Below, in pieces: positions 10,282-22,066 of a stretch of 64,000 nt of DNA. This DNA comes from Megaustenia siamemsis. Its lineage: Eukaryota > Mollusca > Gastropoda > Stylommatophora > Ariophantidae. Position numbers and translations under genes: made by a program. Position 1 is the first letter of the stretch, and each line of letters starts with the position of its first letter. The stretch is from NCBI GenBank assembly GCA_032433765.1, contig JAVIAB010000051.1:81732847-81796846 (forward strand). Direction: 5' to 3'. The notes beneath the pieces were generated by a model. That model was not told where the DNA came from and did not search any database. It saw only the letters and a list, made by a program, of their open reading frames with translations.

Positions 10282-10706
10282 TTTTACAGCAGGAACATCT
10301 TATACCAGGCATTAGAAGGAACATCTTATACCAGACATTAGAAGGAACATCTTATACCAGACATTAGAAGGAACATCTTATACCAGACATTAGAAGGAAC
10401 ATCTTATACCAGACATTAGAAGGAACATCTTATACCAGACATTAGAAGGAACATCTTATACCAGACATTAGAAGGAACATCTTATACCAGGCATTAGAAG
10501 GAACATCTTATACCAGACATTAGAAGGAACATCTTATACCAGACATTAGAAGGAACATCTTATACCAGACATTAGAAGGAACATCTTATACCAGGCATTA
10601 GAAGGAACATCTTATACCAGGCATTAGAAGGAACATCTTATACCAGACATTAGAAGGAACATCTTATACCAGACATTAGAAGGAACATCTTATACCAGGC
10701 ATTAGA
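10282..10706 (+). repeat. 26-bp minisatellite, about 16 copies
   Basis: The unit is AGGAACATCTTATACCAG[A/G]CATTAGA, written in two halves: AGGAACATCTTATACCAG and [A/G]CATTAGA. Copies are nearly identical apart from a single A/G variant, so amplification or homogenisation is recent. Confidence 0.97.
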
Positions 10707-11063
10707 CATCCGCGCATTGATACGGTGGCATGGTGGTAGTCACACGTCAGCGTTAGAAAATAATTATCAAAATATTTGATGTTTGAAGAAAGTGGTTTAA
10801 TATCACCAGAAGTGAGAAACTTAATAATGACACTACATCATGTCCTACCTAACAATAATGTGCTAATTGATATCATGTCATAATGTCCCAAATGATAGTA
10901 TGCTATAATGTCCTGGTATCATGCTATTATGTTTTTTAACCTATCAGAATGTCATAATTGATATCATGCTATAATGTCCTAATTGATACCATATCATAAT
11001 GTCCTACAATTAATGAAATACAATATTATATAATATATTATTATAACACATAATATGTAATGT

Positions 11064-11236
11064 AAGAAATTAGAAACTTAGTGGCTATATAAGAAGACTT
11101 ATCAAACAAACCATAGAACTGGAGTCGTCAGTCGCTGGACACTGCGGGAATTGCTGAGGAGGGGATCTGAGCACCTATGCACATGTTCGGAGTGCAATGA
11201 TGATGACCCGCAAATAACTCAATAACTCAATATAAT
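11064..11236 (+). mobile_element. Very short group E LINE 3' tail
   Basis: About 170 bp matching the 3' end of the RNase H LINE at 11704-12343 (opposite strand): the segment encoding the LINQH...SRWTLRELL region followed by the tail AATAACTCAATAACTCAAT. It is truncated at its 5' end, and one base change breaks the frame. Confidence 0.85.
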
Positions 11237-11703
11237 ATCCTAACTGATACCATGCTATAATGTCCTAACTGATACCATGCTATAATGTCCTAATTGATAC
11301 CATGCTATAATGTCCTAACTGATACCATACTATAATGCCCCAAATGATGCCATACCATAATGTCCTAACTGACACCAAGTCTTAATGCCATAATTGATAC
11401 ATGCGATAATGTTCTAACTGATACCATGTCATAATGTCACCATTGATACATGCTATAATGCCCTAATTGATACCATGCTATAATTTCCTACCTGATACCA
11501 TACTATAATGCCCTAAATGATGCCATACCATAATGTCCTAACTGACACCAAGTCTTAATGCCATAATTGATACATGCGATAATGTTCTAACTGATACCAT
11601 GTCATAATGTCACCATTGATACATGCTATAATGCCCTAATTGATACCATGCTATAATTTTCTAAGTGATACCATTCTATAGTGTCCTAACTGATACCATG
11701 GTA

Positions 11704-12343
11704 TTGAGTTATTGAGTTATTTGCGGGTCATCATCATTGCACTCCGAACATGTCCATAGGTGCTCAGATCCCCTCCTCAGCAATTCCCGCAGCGTCCAGC
11801 GACTGACGACTCCAGTTCTATGTTGGTTGATAAGTCTTCTTACACGGCCACTAAGTTTCTCATTTCTGGCTGTGCCCATCTTAACTCCCATTTCCATCAT
11901 CCGAAGAAGTGACGTGGATCTGTGTTTGTCGAAGTCCTGTGCTCTTCCAACATCTCGGAGGGCATTGATGATGTCCGCCCGATCCATTGGTTGCCCGTCC
12001 TCAACGACAGCGCAGCTAGCCAACCTGTCCGCTCTTTCATTTCCCCGTACTCCCGCATGTCCAGGGACATAGACAAAGGTGACCTTGCGTATTTTGGATT
12101 TCTGCAACGACTCTACCCATTGCATGCGTACAGAGCCCGCCTCCACTTTGTTAATCATGCTCATCGAATCACTCAGTATACATGCATGGGTGTAGTCTTG
12201 TGACTCTAACCATTTGAATGCCTTGGTCACTGCCATCGCCTCCATTGTCATGCTACTCGTGGTCATGACGTATGCACCACTGTCTTCGTAGACTATTCTG
12301 CCTGCCGAGCGTGCTGTAAATGCCCATGCACTTACAAACGATA
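11704..12343 (-). mobile_element. 5'-truncated group E LINE with RNase H domain
   Basis: The minus-strand frame is open across the whole insertion. It carries most of an RNase H type I domain: AWAFTARSAG (beta strand), MTMEAMAV with the catalytic Glu, ILSDSMSM with a catalytic Asp, and VPGHAGVRGNERADRLA with the last Asp. The first catalytic Asp would lie upstream and is lost by truncation near 12343. A C-terminal SRWTLRELLRRGSEHLWTCSECN stretch looks like a Cys-containing tail. The element ends in AATAACTCAATAACTCAAT. TGATACCATG occurs at both edges and could be the target duplication, but it is also the surrounding repeat unit. RNase H-bearing LINEs belong to the I/Jockey/R1-like groups. 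Confidence 0.88.
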
Positions 12344-12480
12344 TGATACCATGCTATAATGCCCAAATTGTTACCATTCTATAATTTCCTTACTGATACC
12401 ATGATCAAATGCCCTAATTGATATTATGTCATAATGTCTAACTGACTACATGCTATTATGACATAATTGATACCATACCA

Positions 12481-13041
12481 TAATGCGGCCAATATGTAAC
12501 ACATAAACAATCTTCGACTGCATAATTACGTCACAAAGTAAAATGATTTGCCCATCTAAGGGAATGGCTCGTGATTTCACCCAATTCAAAGAATAAATAA
12601 AACGAAGTAAGAAGCAGAGACCGAAGAACTCCAGAATTAGATGGGAAAACAACATCCAGTAAATCCTATTACCATCATCAAGTGACCTGCCAGAGAACTG
12701 GAGTTAGAACTATATCTACTTCTCAACACCCACATTTGTTATTATAAGTGGCGAGGAATTTCGCAGGGATTGTATCAAGAATTATTTACAAAAACTGGCT
12801 GTGTTTAACCTTAACCTTAGTGTAGATAGCAGAGTTAGCAGTGTTCCCTAGCGTTTGGCTTTTCGTGTATATACTGTTCTTTGTTTGTTTTTTTCCTGTT
12901 CATTATTTGCCATTTTTTTCCGAGTGCTGTAAACATACCTCTTCCTCTGAATTGATTCGCTGATTATCGCCTCGGAAGTTTCCATCTATGATAATATATA
13001 TTTACTATCATTTGTCTATAACTTTAACCTTAGTTGAATGA
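12481..13041. other. No recognised feature
   Basis: Spacer between the interrupted minisatellite and the first SINE; nothing recognised. Confidence 0.5.
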
Positions 13042-13190
13042 GGGAGCCGCGATAGCTCAGTGGTTAGTGAACTGGACTACAAAGGACAAGAGGTCGAGTT
13101 CGATCCTTATCGACGGCTTCCAGGTTCACTCAGCCTTAAATGGGTACCGGATTAATTGAATTAGGGGTTTGCCACTAACGTCTTGAACGT
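13042..13190 (+). mobile_element. tRNA-derived SINE, copy 1 (diverged 3' part)
   Basis: A tRNA-like head begins GGGAGCCGCGATAGCTCAGT. Its A box is TAGCTCAGTGG and its B box resembles GAGTTCGATCC; the acceptor-like arm GAGCCG pairs with CGGCTTC. The body starts with TTCACTCAGCCTTAAATGGG and then diverges from the other copies. Copies lie at 14046-14287 (minus), 25117-25373 and 47571-47765. The tRNA head supplies an internal Pol III promoter; transposition would depend on a LINE. Confidence 0.88.
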
Positions 13191-13200
13191 TAGCCTTCCC

Positions 13201-13272
13201 TGGGACTAGATGGCCGAGTGGTTAATTCGCTCGCTTCCTTAGAATGGTCCGGTTTCAGTTCCCACCATGAGG
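13201..13272 (+). mobile_element. Second tRNA-like SINE head
   Basis: The A box-like TGGCCGAGTGGTTAA is typical of Ser/Leu tRNAs, and a B box-like GGTTTCAGTTCCC follows 40 bases later. It lacks a good acceptor stem, so it is a SINE head or tRNA pseudogene rather than a working tRNA. It directly follows SINE copy 1. Confidence 0.5.
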
Positions 13273-13311
13273 TAATTGTTTTTTTCAGACCGACAAAGCC
13301 CCAGTGTTTAC

Positions 13312-13762
13312 CCAACATCCATCCATCCGTCCGTCCGTCCGTCCGTCCGTCCGTCCGTCCGTCCGTCCGTCCGTCCATCCGTCCCTCCGTCCGTCCGTCC
13401 ATCCGTCCGTCCGTCCGTCCGTCCGTCCGTCCGTCCGTCCATCTATCCATCCGTCCGTCCGTCCGTCCGTCCATCCATCCATCCGTCCGTCCGTCCGTCC
13501 GTCCGTCCATCCGTCCGTCCATCCGTCCGTCCGTCCGTCCATCCATCCATCCGTCCGTCCGTCCGTCCGTCCATCCATCCGTCCGTCCGTCCGTCCGTCC
13601 ATCCGTCCGTCCGTCCATCCGTCCGTCCGTCCGTCCGTCCGTCCGTCCTTCCGTCCGTCCGTCCGTCCGTCCTTCCGTCCGTCCATCCGTCCGTCCGTCC
13701 GTCCCACCCAGCCACCCACCCACCCACCCAATCCATCCATCTATCCATCCATCTATCTATTG
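13312..13762 (+). repeat. (CCGT)n/(CCAT)n tetranucleotide microsatellite, ~450 bp
   Basis: A long run of TCCG with interspersed TCCA, TCCC and TCCT units ends in CCAC and CTAT variants. The long Pro-Ser-Val-Arg and Thr-Asp-Gly-Arg open frames it produces on both strands are artefacts. Confidence 0.98.
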
Positions 13763-13919
13763 TCCTTTCGAGTTGAAGACATGAGATATGGCAGAACCAC
13801 AATCTCAAAAGTAGAAACCTTGCATGCCAAAATGGCACATATTGCAGAGATCACCACTTCTAAAATATATGGGTGTGTTTCCATAACAATACTTTTTACA
13901 ATGACAGCTTGCCAAGCCA

Positions 13920-13965
13920 TCGATCAATCTCCTTAGTCGCCTCTTACGACATGCCTGGAAGGTCA
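13920..13965 (-). mobile_element. Possible fragment of LINE group D 5' region
   Basis: On the minus strand GGCATGTCGTAAGAGGCGAC, followed by TAAGGA, matches the 5' untranslated part of the LINE at 38302 (38361-38390). The similarity continues weakly downstream to a TGTAAAAA stretch. It may be a relic of the same or a related family. Confidence 0.35.
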
Positions 13966-14045
13966 CAATGTTACTACTCTCTACTTCCCTCATAATGAAA
14001 CCCCGGTAACACTCTAAAAATGGGTAAAGTAAAAAAAGTCAAGAT

Positions 14046-14287
14046 CCCCCGTCACGCCAAGTGTCGTATAGGGAATATGGTGTTAGTGATCATAAATTTT
14101 ACAGACCTTCAGCCCATGATTTTTGGGGTAATGTAGTCTGTATTACGCCCGTGCCGCTTTACTCTCCCAGAAAAAAATCAGTAACCCATTTAAGGCTGGG
14201 TGAAACCGAAGCCGTCGGTTGGGATCGAACCCCACCTCGTGTCCTTTATAGTCCAGTTCACTAACCACTGAGCTATCGCGGCTCCTT
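14046..14287 (-). mobile_element. tRNA-derived SINE, copy 2 (near full length)
   Basis: Minus-strand copy with tRNA head (GGAGCCGCGATAGCTCAGTG, B box GGTTCGATCCC) and the full body: AGCCTTAAATGGGT, a CTGGGAGAGTAAAGCGGCAC segment, and the distal CCATATTCCCTATACGACAC-like end with GACGGGGG. About 240 bp, close in structure to the copy at 25117. Confidence 0.92.
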
Positions 14288-14606
14288 CCCAAAAATGGGT
14301 ACTAGATATTTATTGACTGTAGTAAAGGTGGCCTGGCGTGATACCAACTACCTCACCAAAAATTGTGGCATCAGCCTCCGAAAAATATGATCATAAGAAG
14401 AAGTAGGTCATTCGGGGGTGGGGTCCTTTTAAAAATTGTAAATACAACATTATTACCCAAAGAACTGGAAGTCTTGTGTAGGCATTACTGAACAAACAAC
14501 GAACATCAAGAAGAACAAGTGAAAAAGAAAAGAATCTACATACATGTATTTGATAATTATTTATTTGTTCCAGCCTCAGTTTCACAGAGTTTATATTGTA
14601 AGTTCT
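14288..14606. other. No recognised feature
   Basis: About 320 bases of A-T rich spacer before the next minisatellite. Confidence 0.5.
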
Positions 14607-16175
14607 CTAGTTTAATATCATCTGTTTATTGTCAGAGTTTAATATCATCAGTTTATTGTCAGAGTTTAATGTCATTTGTTTATTGTCAGAGTTTAATATC
14701 ATCTGTTTATAGTCAGAGTTTAATGGCATCTGTTTATAGTCAGAGTTTAATATGATCAGTTTATTGTCAGAGTTTAATATCATCTGTTTATAGTCAGAGT
14801 TTAATATCATCTGTTTATAGTCAGAGTTTAATGGCATCTGTTTATAGTCAGAGTTTAATGGCATCTGTTTATTGTCAGAGTTTAATATGATCAGTTTATT
14901 GTCAGAGTTTAATGTCATCTGTTTATAGTCAGAGTTTAATATCATCTGTTTATAGTCAGAGTTTAATGGCATCTGTTTATAGTCAGAGTTTAATATGATC
15001 AGTTTATTGTCTGAGTTTAATATCATCTATTTATTGTCAGAGTTTAATATCATCTGTTTATAGTCAGAGTTTAATGTCATCTGTTTATTGTTAGAGTTTC
15101 ATGACATCTGTTTATCAGATATTGTCAGAGTTTAATATCAACTGTTTATCGGTTATTGACAGAGTTTAATGTCATCCGTTTATCAGATATTGTCAGAGTT
15201 TAATGTCATCCGTTTATCGGTTATTGTCAGAGTTTAATGTCATCCGTTTATCAGATAGTATCAGAGTTTAATGTCATCTGTTTATCAGATATTGTCAGAG
15301 TTTAATATCATCTGTTTATCGGATATTGTCAGAGTTTAATATGATCTGTTTATCAGATATTGTCAGAGTTTAATATCATCTGTTTATCGGATATTGTCAG
15401 AGTTAATATGATCTGTTTATCGGATATTGTCAGAGTTTCATGTCATCTGTTTATCGGATATAGTCAGAGTTTAATATGATCTGTTTATCAGATATTGTCA
15501 GAGTTTAATATCATCTGTTTATCGGATATTGTCAGAGTTTAATGTCATTTGTTTATTGTCAGAGTTTAATGTCATCTGTTTATTAGATATTGTCAGAGTT
15601 TAATGTCATCTGTTTATCGGATATTGTCAGAGTTTAATATGATCTGTTTATCGGATATTGTCAGAGTTTAATATCATCTGTTTATCGGATATTGTCAGAG
15701 TTTAATGTCATTTGTTTATTGTCAGAGTTTAATGTCATCTGTTTATTAGATATTGTCAGAGTTTAATGTCATCTGTTTATCAGATATAGTCAGAGTTTAA
15801 TATGATATGTTTATCGGATATTGTCAGAGTTTAATGTCATTTGTTTATTGTCAGAGTTTAATGTCATCTGTTTATTAGATATTGTCAGAGTTTAATGTCA
15901 TCTGTTTATCGGATATTGTCAGAGTTTAATATGATCTGTTTATCGGATATTGTCAGAGTTTAATGTCATCTGTTTATCGGATATAGTCAGAGTTTAATGT
16001 CATTTGTTTATTGTCAGAGTTTAATGTCATCTGTTCATTGTCAGAGTTTAATGCCATCTGTTTTTCAGATATTGTCACAGTTTAATGTCATCTGTTTATT
16101 GTCAGAGTATAATGTCATCTGCTCATTGTCAGAGTTTAATGCCATCTGTTCATTGTCAGAGTTTAATGCTCTGTG
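14607..16175 (+). repeat. Complex minisatellite, 27-bp and 34-35-bp units, ~1.57 kb
   Basis: Two interleaved unit types share AGAGTTTAATRTCATCTGTT. The 27-bp type continues TATTGTC and dominates 14607-15110. The 34-35-bp type inserts a short TATCGGATATTGTC or TATCAGATATTGTC and dominates 15110-16010. Blocks of several units recur, pointing to higher-order duplication. Confidence 0.96.
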
Positions 16176-17534
16176 TTCAGGATTGCCTCACATTTGTCCA
16201 AGCATGAAAGCTGCATTCGCCAAAATACTTAACTCTGCAATAGAAAATGTGTGGGATCTATATTCAGACAACAGTTTAAAAACACCACTAGAACTTGTGT
16301 GAACACCAAGCTATGAACAAAATAGGGTCGTCCGAAATAGGATTCTCAAAAGCAAATATTCGCCAGAATGATATCAGTGGAATGCAACCCTGTCAGGAAG
16401 ATTTCATTTATCTCAGACATACTTTGGCTGAAAAATGGAAGACGGACTGAGACAGGAATTATATCGAAATGAGTTTAGAATTTACCGAAACTATGTCCCG
16501 TGGTATAATGATTGTATATTCAGACACTGATCCATGGGCTTGAGTTCCAATCATTACGGATTTATTTGGAAATGTATTTACGAATATGAAATGCGGTGTC
16601 TTTATCTTTCTTTAAAACGCATAAATAATAAAAACAAATATGAGGGTTTCAACTGAAATTGTATTAAACGTTCTCCAAAACTATCACAAGCGAGTAATTC
16701 TGGGGCTTTAACGCAAATGTTAATGGCATCAAGATGTATGCTGGACAGATACATCCTTTTTTTCAAGGTGTTAATGAAATTGCATCCCTGATAGAGATTT
16801 GTCGTGTCTCTTGCTGGGTCTAGTAGTTGAAATATGGCAGGAGGAGACGCTTAGCGTGGCAGAAGGGGACAATCTCAATACATGGACAAAATGCGAGATA
16901 GCATTAAATCCATAATGTGACGTTTGTTCAACTGTTTATGAAGAGAAAATTCGTTTCCGTGCTTCTTATTTTTTATGTTGTAATTCGTGAGTTATTTCTA
17001 ACGGGTGATTCTCTTACACAATCTGAAACAGAGGTTTCCGGACTAGGCAAGATCTGACCCCTGAAAGTGACATCGAGAATGTTGTTTGTCACAATATATC
17101 AATATTGGGGTAAGAATTGCAAGTGGACATCACAGAAACACTATGTGATTGAAGTCTGCGATTGGTGAAGTAAATAACATTTCATAATACGTTAGCAATC
17201 AAGAGAACATATATTTCTCACAGAGTGGTGTCGGACTATAGACCAAAAAAATATCGTTTGAGTCACATACATATTTTACAGAAGAACGTTTAGATTTCCA
17301 TGGACAGCTGGAAAGAGTAACGAGGTCTCAGCAAGAATAAAGCTTTTTGCTAACAGAAGGAGGGAAAAACCACTGCTGGTCATCTCACGAGAAAGGAAAG
17401 CTGGAATGTTTTGTGAACAGTGGAACAATCATAGGGATTAAGGGTAGATTGGATAGAATTGAGAGGGAAAATACCAGAGTTTAAAAGAAAGATTCAACAG
17501 AAAGATTCAAAAAGAAAGATCTCATAGTTAACAC
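16176..17534. other. No recognised feature
   Basis: Apparently unique sequence of about 1.36 kb. A short plus-strand open segment near 16198-16302 is not recognised. No element ends are visible. Confidence 0.5.
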
Positions 17535-18160
17535 AGGGAGGAAGGGAGGAAGGAAGGAAGGAAGGAAGGGAGGGAGGGAGGGAGGGAGGGAGGGAGGGAG
17601 GGAGGGAGGGAGGGAGGGAGGGAGGAGGGAGGGAGGGAGGGAGGGAGGGAGGGAGGAGGGAGGAAGGAAGGAAGGAAGGAAGGAAGGAAGGAAGGAAGGA
17701 AGGAAGGAAGGAAGGAAGGAAGGAAGGAAGGAAGGAAGGAAGGAAGGAAGGAAGGAAGGAAGGAAGGAAGGAAGGAAGGAAGGAAGGAAGGAAGGAAGGA
17801 AGGAAGGAAGGAAGGAAGGAAGGAAGGAAGGAAGGAAGGAAGGAAGGAAGGAAGGAAGGAAGGAAGGAAGGAAGGAAGGAAGGAAGGAAGGAAGGAAGGA
17901 AGGAAGGAAGAAGGAAGGAAGGAAGGAAGGAAGGAAGGAAGGAAGGAGGAAGGAAGGAAGGAAGGAAGGAAGGAAGGAAGGAAGGAAGGAAGGAAGGAAG
18001 GAAGGAAGGAAGGAAGGAAGGAAGGAAGGAAGGAAGGAAGGAAGGAAGGAAGGAAGGAAGGAAGGAAGGAAGGAAGGAAGGAAGGAAGGAAGGAAGGAAG
18101 GAAGGAAGGAAGGAAGGAAGGAAGGAAGGAAGGAAGGAAGGAAGGAAGGAAGGAAGGAAA
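17535..18160 (+). repeat. (GGGA)n then (AAGG)n purine microsatellite, ~620 bp
   Basis: GGGA units occupy roughly 17570-17665, and near-perfect AAGG units 17660-18160 with only two phase slips. The strand is pure purine. Poly Ser-Phe-Leu-Pro frames on the minus strand are artefacts. Confidence 0.98.
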
Positions 18161-18598
18161 TTTTATAAATCAATTATTTTAACTAACTAAATCAACGACG
18201 ATTAAAAAAAAACTAAATTAATTTCACTAACTAAACTGAACTAACTGCATTAACTAAGCTACAAATAATTATCATAATGTATTCAGATTAACAAAGAAAC
18301 AAGTAATCTAGACGTCCTATACGTCCCATCAAGCATGTAAATGAAGTCTCTATTGTAATTATATTTCACCAGACGGAACAATATAACGGCGTGAGGCGGA
18401 TCAGTTTATGAAACCAAGGCTACAATAAGAATAATTGTACAACATAACACAAACTCTGTAAAGGAGCCAAGATGAGGGAGAAAAGTGGTACGTGTGAGCT
18501 TGTAGATGACAGAACAGTTTTAATCAGTGAGGAGAATTCGTTGAAGATTTAAAAGTACAATAGACTTTTTTTAGCCAGTTAAAAGTGGTAGTTTAAAA
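18161..18598. other. No recognised feature
   Basis: A-T rich spacer of about 440 bases between two repeat arrays; the first 100 bases repeat a loose AACTAA(A/C)T pattern. Confidence 0.5.
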
Positions 18599-19945
18599 AG
18601 ATAGTTTTAGCCCACTATTTGCAAAGGATAGTTTTAGCAACTGTTAGCAAAGATAGTTTTAGCAACTGTTAGCAAAGATAGTTTTAGCAACTGTTAGCAA
18701 AGGATAGTTTTAGCAACTGTTAGCAAAGATAGTTTTAGCAACTGTTAGCAAAGATAGTTTTAGCAACTGTTAGCAAGGATAGTTTTAGCAACTGTTAGCA
18801 AAGGTTAGTTTTAGCCAACTGTTAGCAAAGACAGTTTTAGCAACTGTTAGCAACGGATAGTTTTAGAACTGTTAGCAAAGGATAGTTTTAGCAACTGTTA
18901 GCAAAGATAGTTTTAGCAACTGTTAGCAAAGATAGTTCTAGCAACTAACCAACTGTTTGCAAATATAGTTTTAGCCAACTGTTTGCAAAGATAGTTTTAG
19001 CCAACTATTTGCAAAGATAGTTTTAGCCAACTATTTGCAAAGATAGTTTTAGCCAACTATTTGCAAAGATAGTTTTAGCAACTGTTAGCAAAGGATAGTT
19101 TTAGCAACTGTTTGCAAAGATAGTTTTAGCAACTGTTTACAAAGATAGTTTTAGCAACTGTTTGCAAAGATAGTTTTAGCCAACTGTTAGCACAGATATT
19201 TTTAGTCATTCGTTAGCAAAGACAGTTTTAGCCAACTGTTAGCAAAGACAGTTTTAGCCAACTGTTAGCTAAGACAGTTTTAGTCAACTGTTAGCAAAGA
19301 TAGTTTTAGCCAACTGTTAGCTAAGACAGTTTTAGCCAACTGTTAGCAAAGACAGTTTTAGCCAACTGTTAGCAAAGACAGTTTTAGCCAACTGTTAGCT
19401 AAGACAGTTTTAGCCAACTGTTAGCAAAGACAGTTTTAGCCAACTGTTAGCTAAGACAGTTTTAGTCAACTGTTAGCAAAGACAGTTTTAGTCAACTGTT
19501 AGCAAAGATAGTTTTAGCCAACTGTTAGCTAAGACAGTTTTAGTCAACTGTTAGCAAAGACAGTTTTAGCCAACTGTTAGCTAAGACAGTTTTAGTCAAC
19601 TGTTAGCAAAGATAGTTTTAGCCAACTGTTAGCTAAGACAGTTTTAGTCAACTGTTAGCAAAGACAGTTTTAGCCAACTGTTAGCTAAGACAGTTTTAGT
19701 CAACTGTTAGCAAAGATAGTTTTAGCCAATCGTTAGCAAAGACAGTTTTAGTCAACTGTTAGCACAGATATTTTAGTCATTCGTTAGCAAAGACAGTTTT
19801 AGTCAACTGTTAGCAAAGATAGTTTTAGCCAAACGTTAGCAAAGATAGTTTAGCCAACTTTTGGCAAAGATAATTGTAGCCAATTGTTAACAAAAAGATA
19901 GTTTTAGCCACCTGTTAGCAAATATAGTTTAGCCACCTTTTTGCA
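18599..19945 (+). repeat. 24-27-bp minisatellite, ~1.35 kb
   Basis: The unit is GATAGTTTTAGCAACTGTTA plus GCAAA. The left half uses GATAGTTTTAGCAACTG; the right half uses GACAGTTTTAGCCAACTG and alternates GCAAAGACAG with GCTAAGACAG, so there is a two-unit higher order there. About 53 units. Confidence 0.97.
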
Positions 19946-19947
19946 AA

Positions 19948-20274
19948 ATGCGAATCCATAATTTTGACTCCAAACCAGGAGAATGTGGCCTAATAATAAA
20001 TAATACATTTCAAATTAACAGAAAGGAGACTAATCAAAACAACCTGTCCAGTATTATAAGAAGTAGTTGGAAATACATCAGTCATTTACTTAGAATGAAT
20101 GAAAAATACTTCCCTGCCATGTGGAAACTATCAGGTAAACGAAAACAAAACAGACGATCCGTTTCCAAGATAGTGGAACTATTTTCACGCTCTCTCGATC
20201 ACTGCAGAATGTGCATTTGGAGTCTGATTAATTTCGGCTCTCCATTGCAATTTTCTGCGTTAAAGTCAAAATGA
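19948..20274 (+). other. Unrecognised open stretch, possibly a relic LINE tail
   Basis: A 108-codon frame. WKYISHLLRMNEKYFPAMWK followed by SGKRKQNR loosely resembles the tail motif of LINE reverse transcriptases (W.W.GH..RM...W...GKRKRGRP). The match is weak and the rest is unlike any LINE. It starts directly at the edge of the minisatellite. Confidence 0.2.
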
Positions 20275-20401
20275 TGTTCTACTTAACACATCTGCGCCGA
20301 TGAAGCGGAGTAGTACGCACGACAATATTTCTTTTTGACGAATCAAGTGTTGTGAATGCGACCTTCCATCGTCTAGAGTTGATCTGCGGTTTACGTCACA
20401 A

Positions 20402-21205
20402 TGAGTGTGATTCAATGACCGTTGTCGGAATTATTTGACGCAAGTCATTTACATGTTACAACTCATTAATGCGGATTGCTCCGTCAAGTCAGCCGAAGTT
20501 TTATCTCTTCACGGAATCAGCACCGTGTTTCGTTCAATGCAGGTTGCATTTATTAGAGTAATCATGAATCTATTGGTGCTGCCATTGTTGTGTGTGCTAC
20601 GTCATTATAATGGCTCATCGTATATCCCTAGACCGACCATACGCTAATTTTACGGTCTCTTGTTTGATGTGAGACGGGGGTAATCCGACGACTGTGTTTT
20701 ATATGTTCGGAATTGGAGTAAAAAACGATGCCCTAAAATCATCAAGCGCTATACATTTTAAAAAATATGACGAACATCATTTTCAGGAGGACGTGAACTT
20801 CCGGTCAATATGATGGATAGGCGGCAAGACCTTTTGAAGGCTATGTATGAAATTGTTCCTTGTTGCAGTTTCCTCATATTTCAAGTTCGGCTTGTTGCAG
20901 GAGCTACTGAGTTAGGTGCTTTGTGCACACCGTGAGCTGTGTTTCATCCGTTTTGATCATGTTTCGATATTCCAATTGTTTACAATGAATGATATCGTAT
21001 GACAGTGAACAGTTGGCTGTGTTCACTTTCTGTGCGGTTTCGCCTTATGTCTTTTGGTGTGTGCTGAGACTGCTATGATGGGGACTACAGCTAATTTTCT
21101 TTGTTTGAGAGATGCGTTAGTAATTTGGATGATTCCTCTGGCACGGGCGGTTGAGCAATTATGGATTTTAATTCGTTTGCAGTGATACGGGGTCTTCTAT
21201 AATCA
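20402..21205 (+). mobile_element. Non-coding ~0.8-kb dispersed repeat, group I
   Basis: Homologous along its length to the inverted copy at 34522-35280, and in part to 32345-32430. Shared blocks include TTTCATCCGTTTTGATCATG-like, GACAGTGAACAGTTGGCTGT and AATTGCTCAACCGCC (complement). Both copies end in a run of ATAACCAA-like units, as the simple 3' tail of a retroelement would. On the complementary strand both copies keep ITAN.LKSIIAQPPV, but no long frame is conserved. It could be a LINE 3' region or a non-autonomous element. Confidence 0.75.
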
Positions 21206-21639
21206 AAGAACCAAAGCAGACCACGAGAATCGCTACGCAAAACAATTACTACATGGCAACACCATGGGGCTAAGAAACAATCAGGAACTACAAGAACTAG
21301 CAGCAAATCGTCAATCGTGGTGAACTATCAATTTCGCCCTAAAGTCTTCGGCTTTAGAGGAAAAGAAATGAAGTAAATGTGATGACGAAATAAAACGAAA
21401 CAAAATATACCTAACACTAATCGTTACTTTTATTAACAAAAGATTTTTGAAAAAATCTAACGCTCAAGTACGATGATGGAAATATCTAGATTCTAGATCA
21501 AACATGTCATGAGTCATGATCAGGTCGTCTGAGCTTGGATTAGTTTTACAGCCTACACCTAAATATCAATAAAGTTTAAATAAGAGGCATCAATAAACTA
21601 AATAAAATACGCACACCATTGTGGCAACTCCAGATTATG
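21206..21639. other. No recognised feature
   Basis: About 430 bases of A-T rich spacer; nothing recognised. Confidence 0.5.
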
Positions 21640-22066
21640 ATATATGTACGCAGGCAATGGTTAGAGGCATTACAGAAGTAACAAATACATAAGGTCACCT
21701 TTGTCTACGTCCCTGGACATGCGGGAGTATGGAGAAATGAAGGAGCGGACAGGTTGGTTAGCTGCGCTATCGTTGAGGACGGTCAACCAATGGAAATGGG
21801 CGGACATCATCAATGCCCTCCGAGATGTGGGTAGGGCATATGACTTCGACAACCAAGAGTCTACGTCACTCCTTCGGATGAAAAAGTTTAGGAGTTAAGA
21901 TGGGCACAACCAGAAACGAGAAACTTAGTGGGCGTGTCAGAAGACTTATCAACCAACACAAACCTGGAGTCGTCAGTCGCTGGACACGGCGGGACTTGCT
22001 GAGGGGATCTGAGCACCTATGGATATGTTCGGAGTGCAATGGTAATGACCTGCAAATAACTCAATA
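21640..22066 (+). pseudogene. Group E LINE tail with broken RNase H
   Basis: A plus-strand copy of the 3' part of the element at 11704-12343. The frame is broken by small indels, but the VYVPGHAG-equivalent, GNERADRL-equivalent and LSGRVRRLINQH segments can be followed in shifting frames. It ends in one AATAACTCAAT tail unit at about 22053-22063. Confidence 0.85.

Larger units (their letters stand above)
10840..12480 (+). repeat. Degenerate ~22-25-bp minisatellite interrupted by two LINE tails
   Basis: The unit resembles CATAATGTCCTAACTGATAC plus CATG. Blocks lie at about 10840-11010, 11225-11703 and 12344-12480. Units are variable, with a higher-order duplication of about 190 bp within 11330-11680 (ATGATGCCATACCATAATG recurs). 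Two group E LINE tails, one in each orientation, interrupt it at 11064-11236 and 11704-12343. Confidence 0.9.

Noticed and set aside
13042..13120. Functional tRNA gene
   Set aside because: A and B boxes are present, but the same head with a ~170-bp body recurs at three other sites and the anticodon arm is imperfect, so it is a SINE.
13190..13936. Overlapping Pro-Ser-Val-Arg and Thr-Asp-Gly-Arg frames on both strands
   Set aside because: Products of the TCCG/TCCA tetranucleotide repeat, open in several frames at once.
14607..16175. CRISPR-like array of ~27-35-bp repeats
   Set aside because: Units are contiguous and there are no unique constant-length spacers; the context is eukaryotic. It is a minisatellite.
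17481..18173. 230-codon Leu-Pro-Ser-Phe frame
   Set aside because: Encoded by the AAGG/GGGA microsatellite only.
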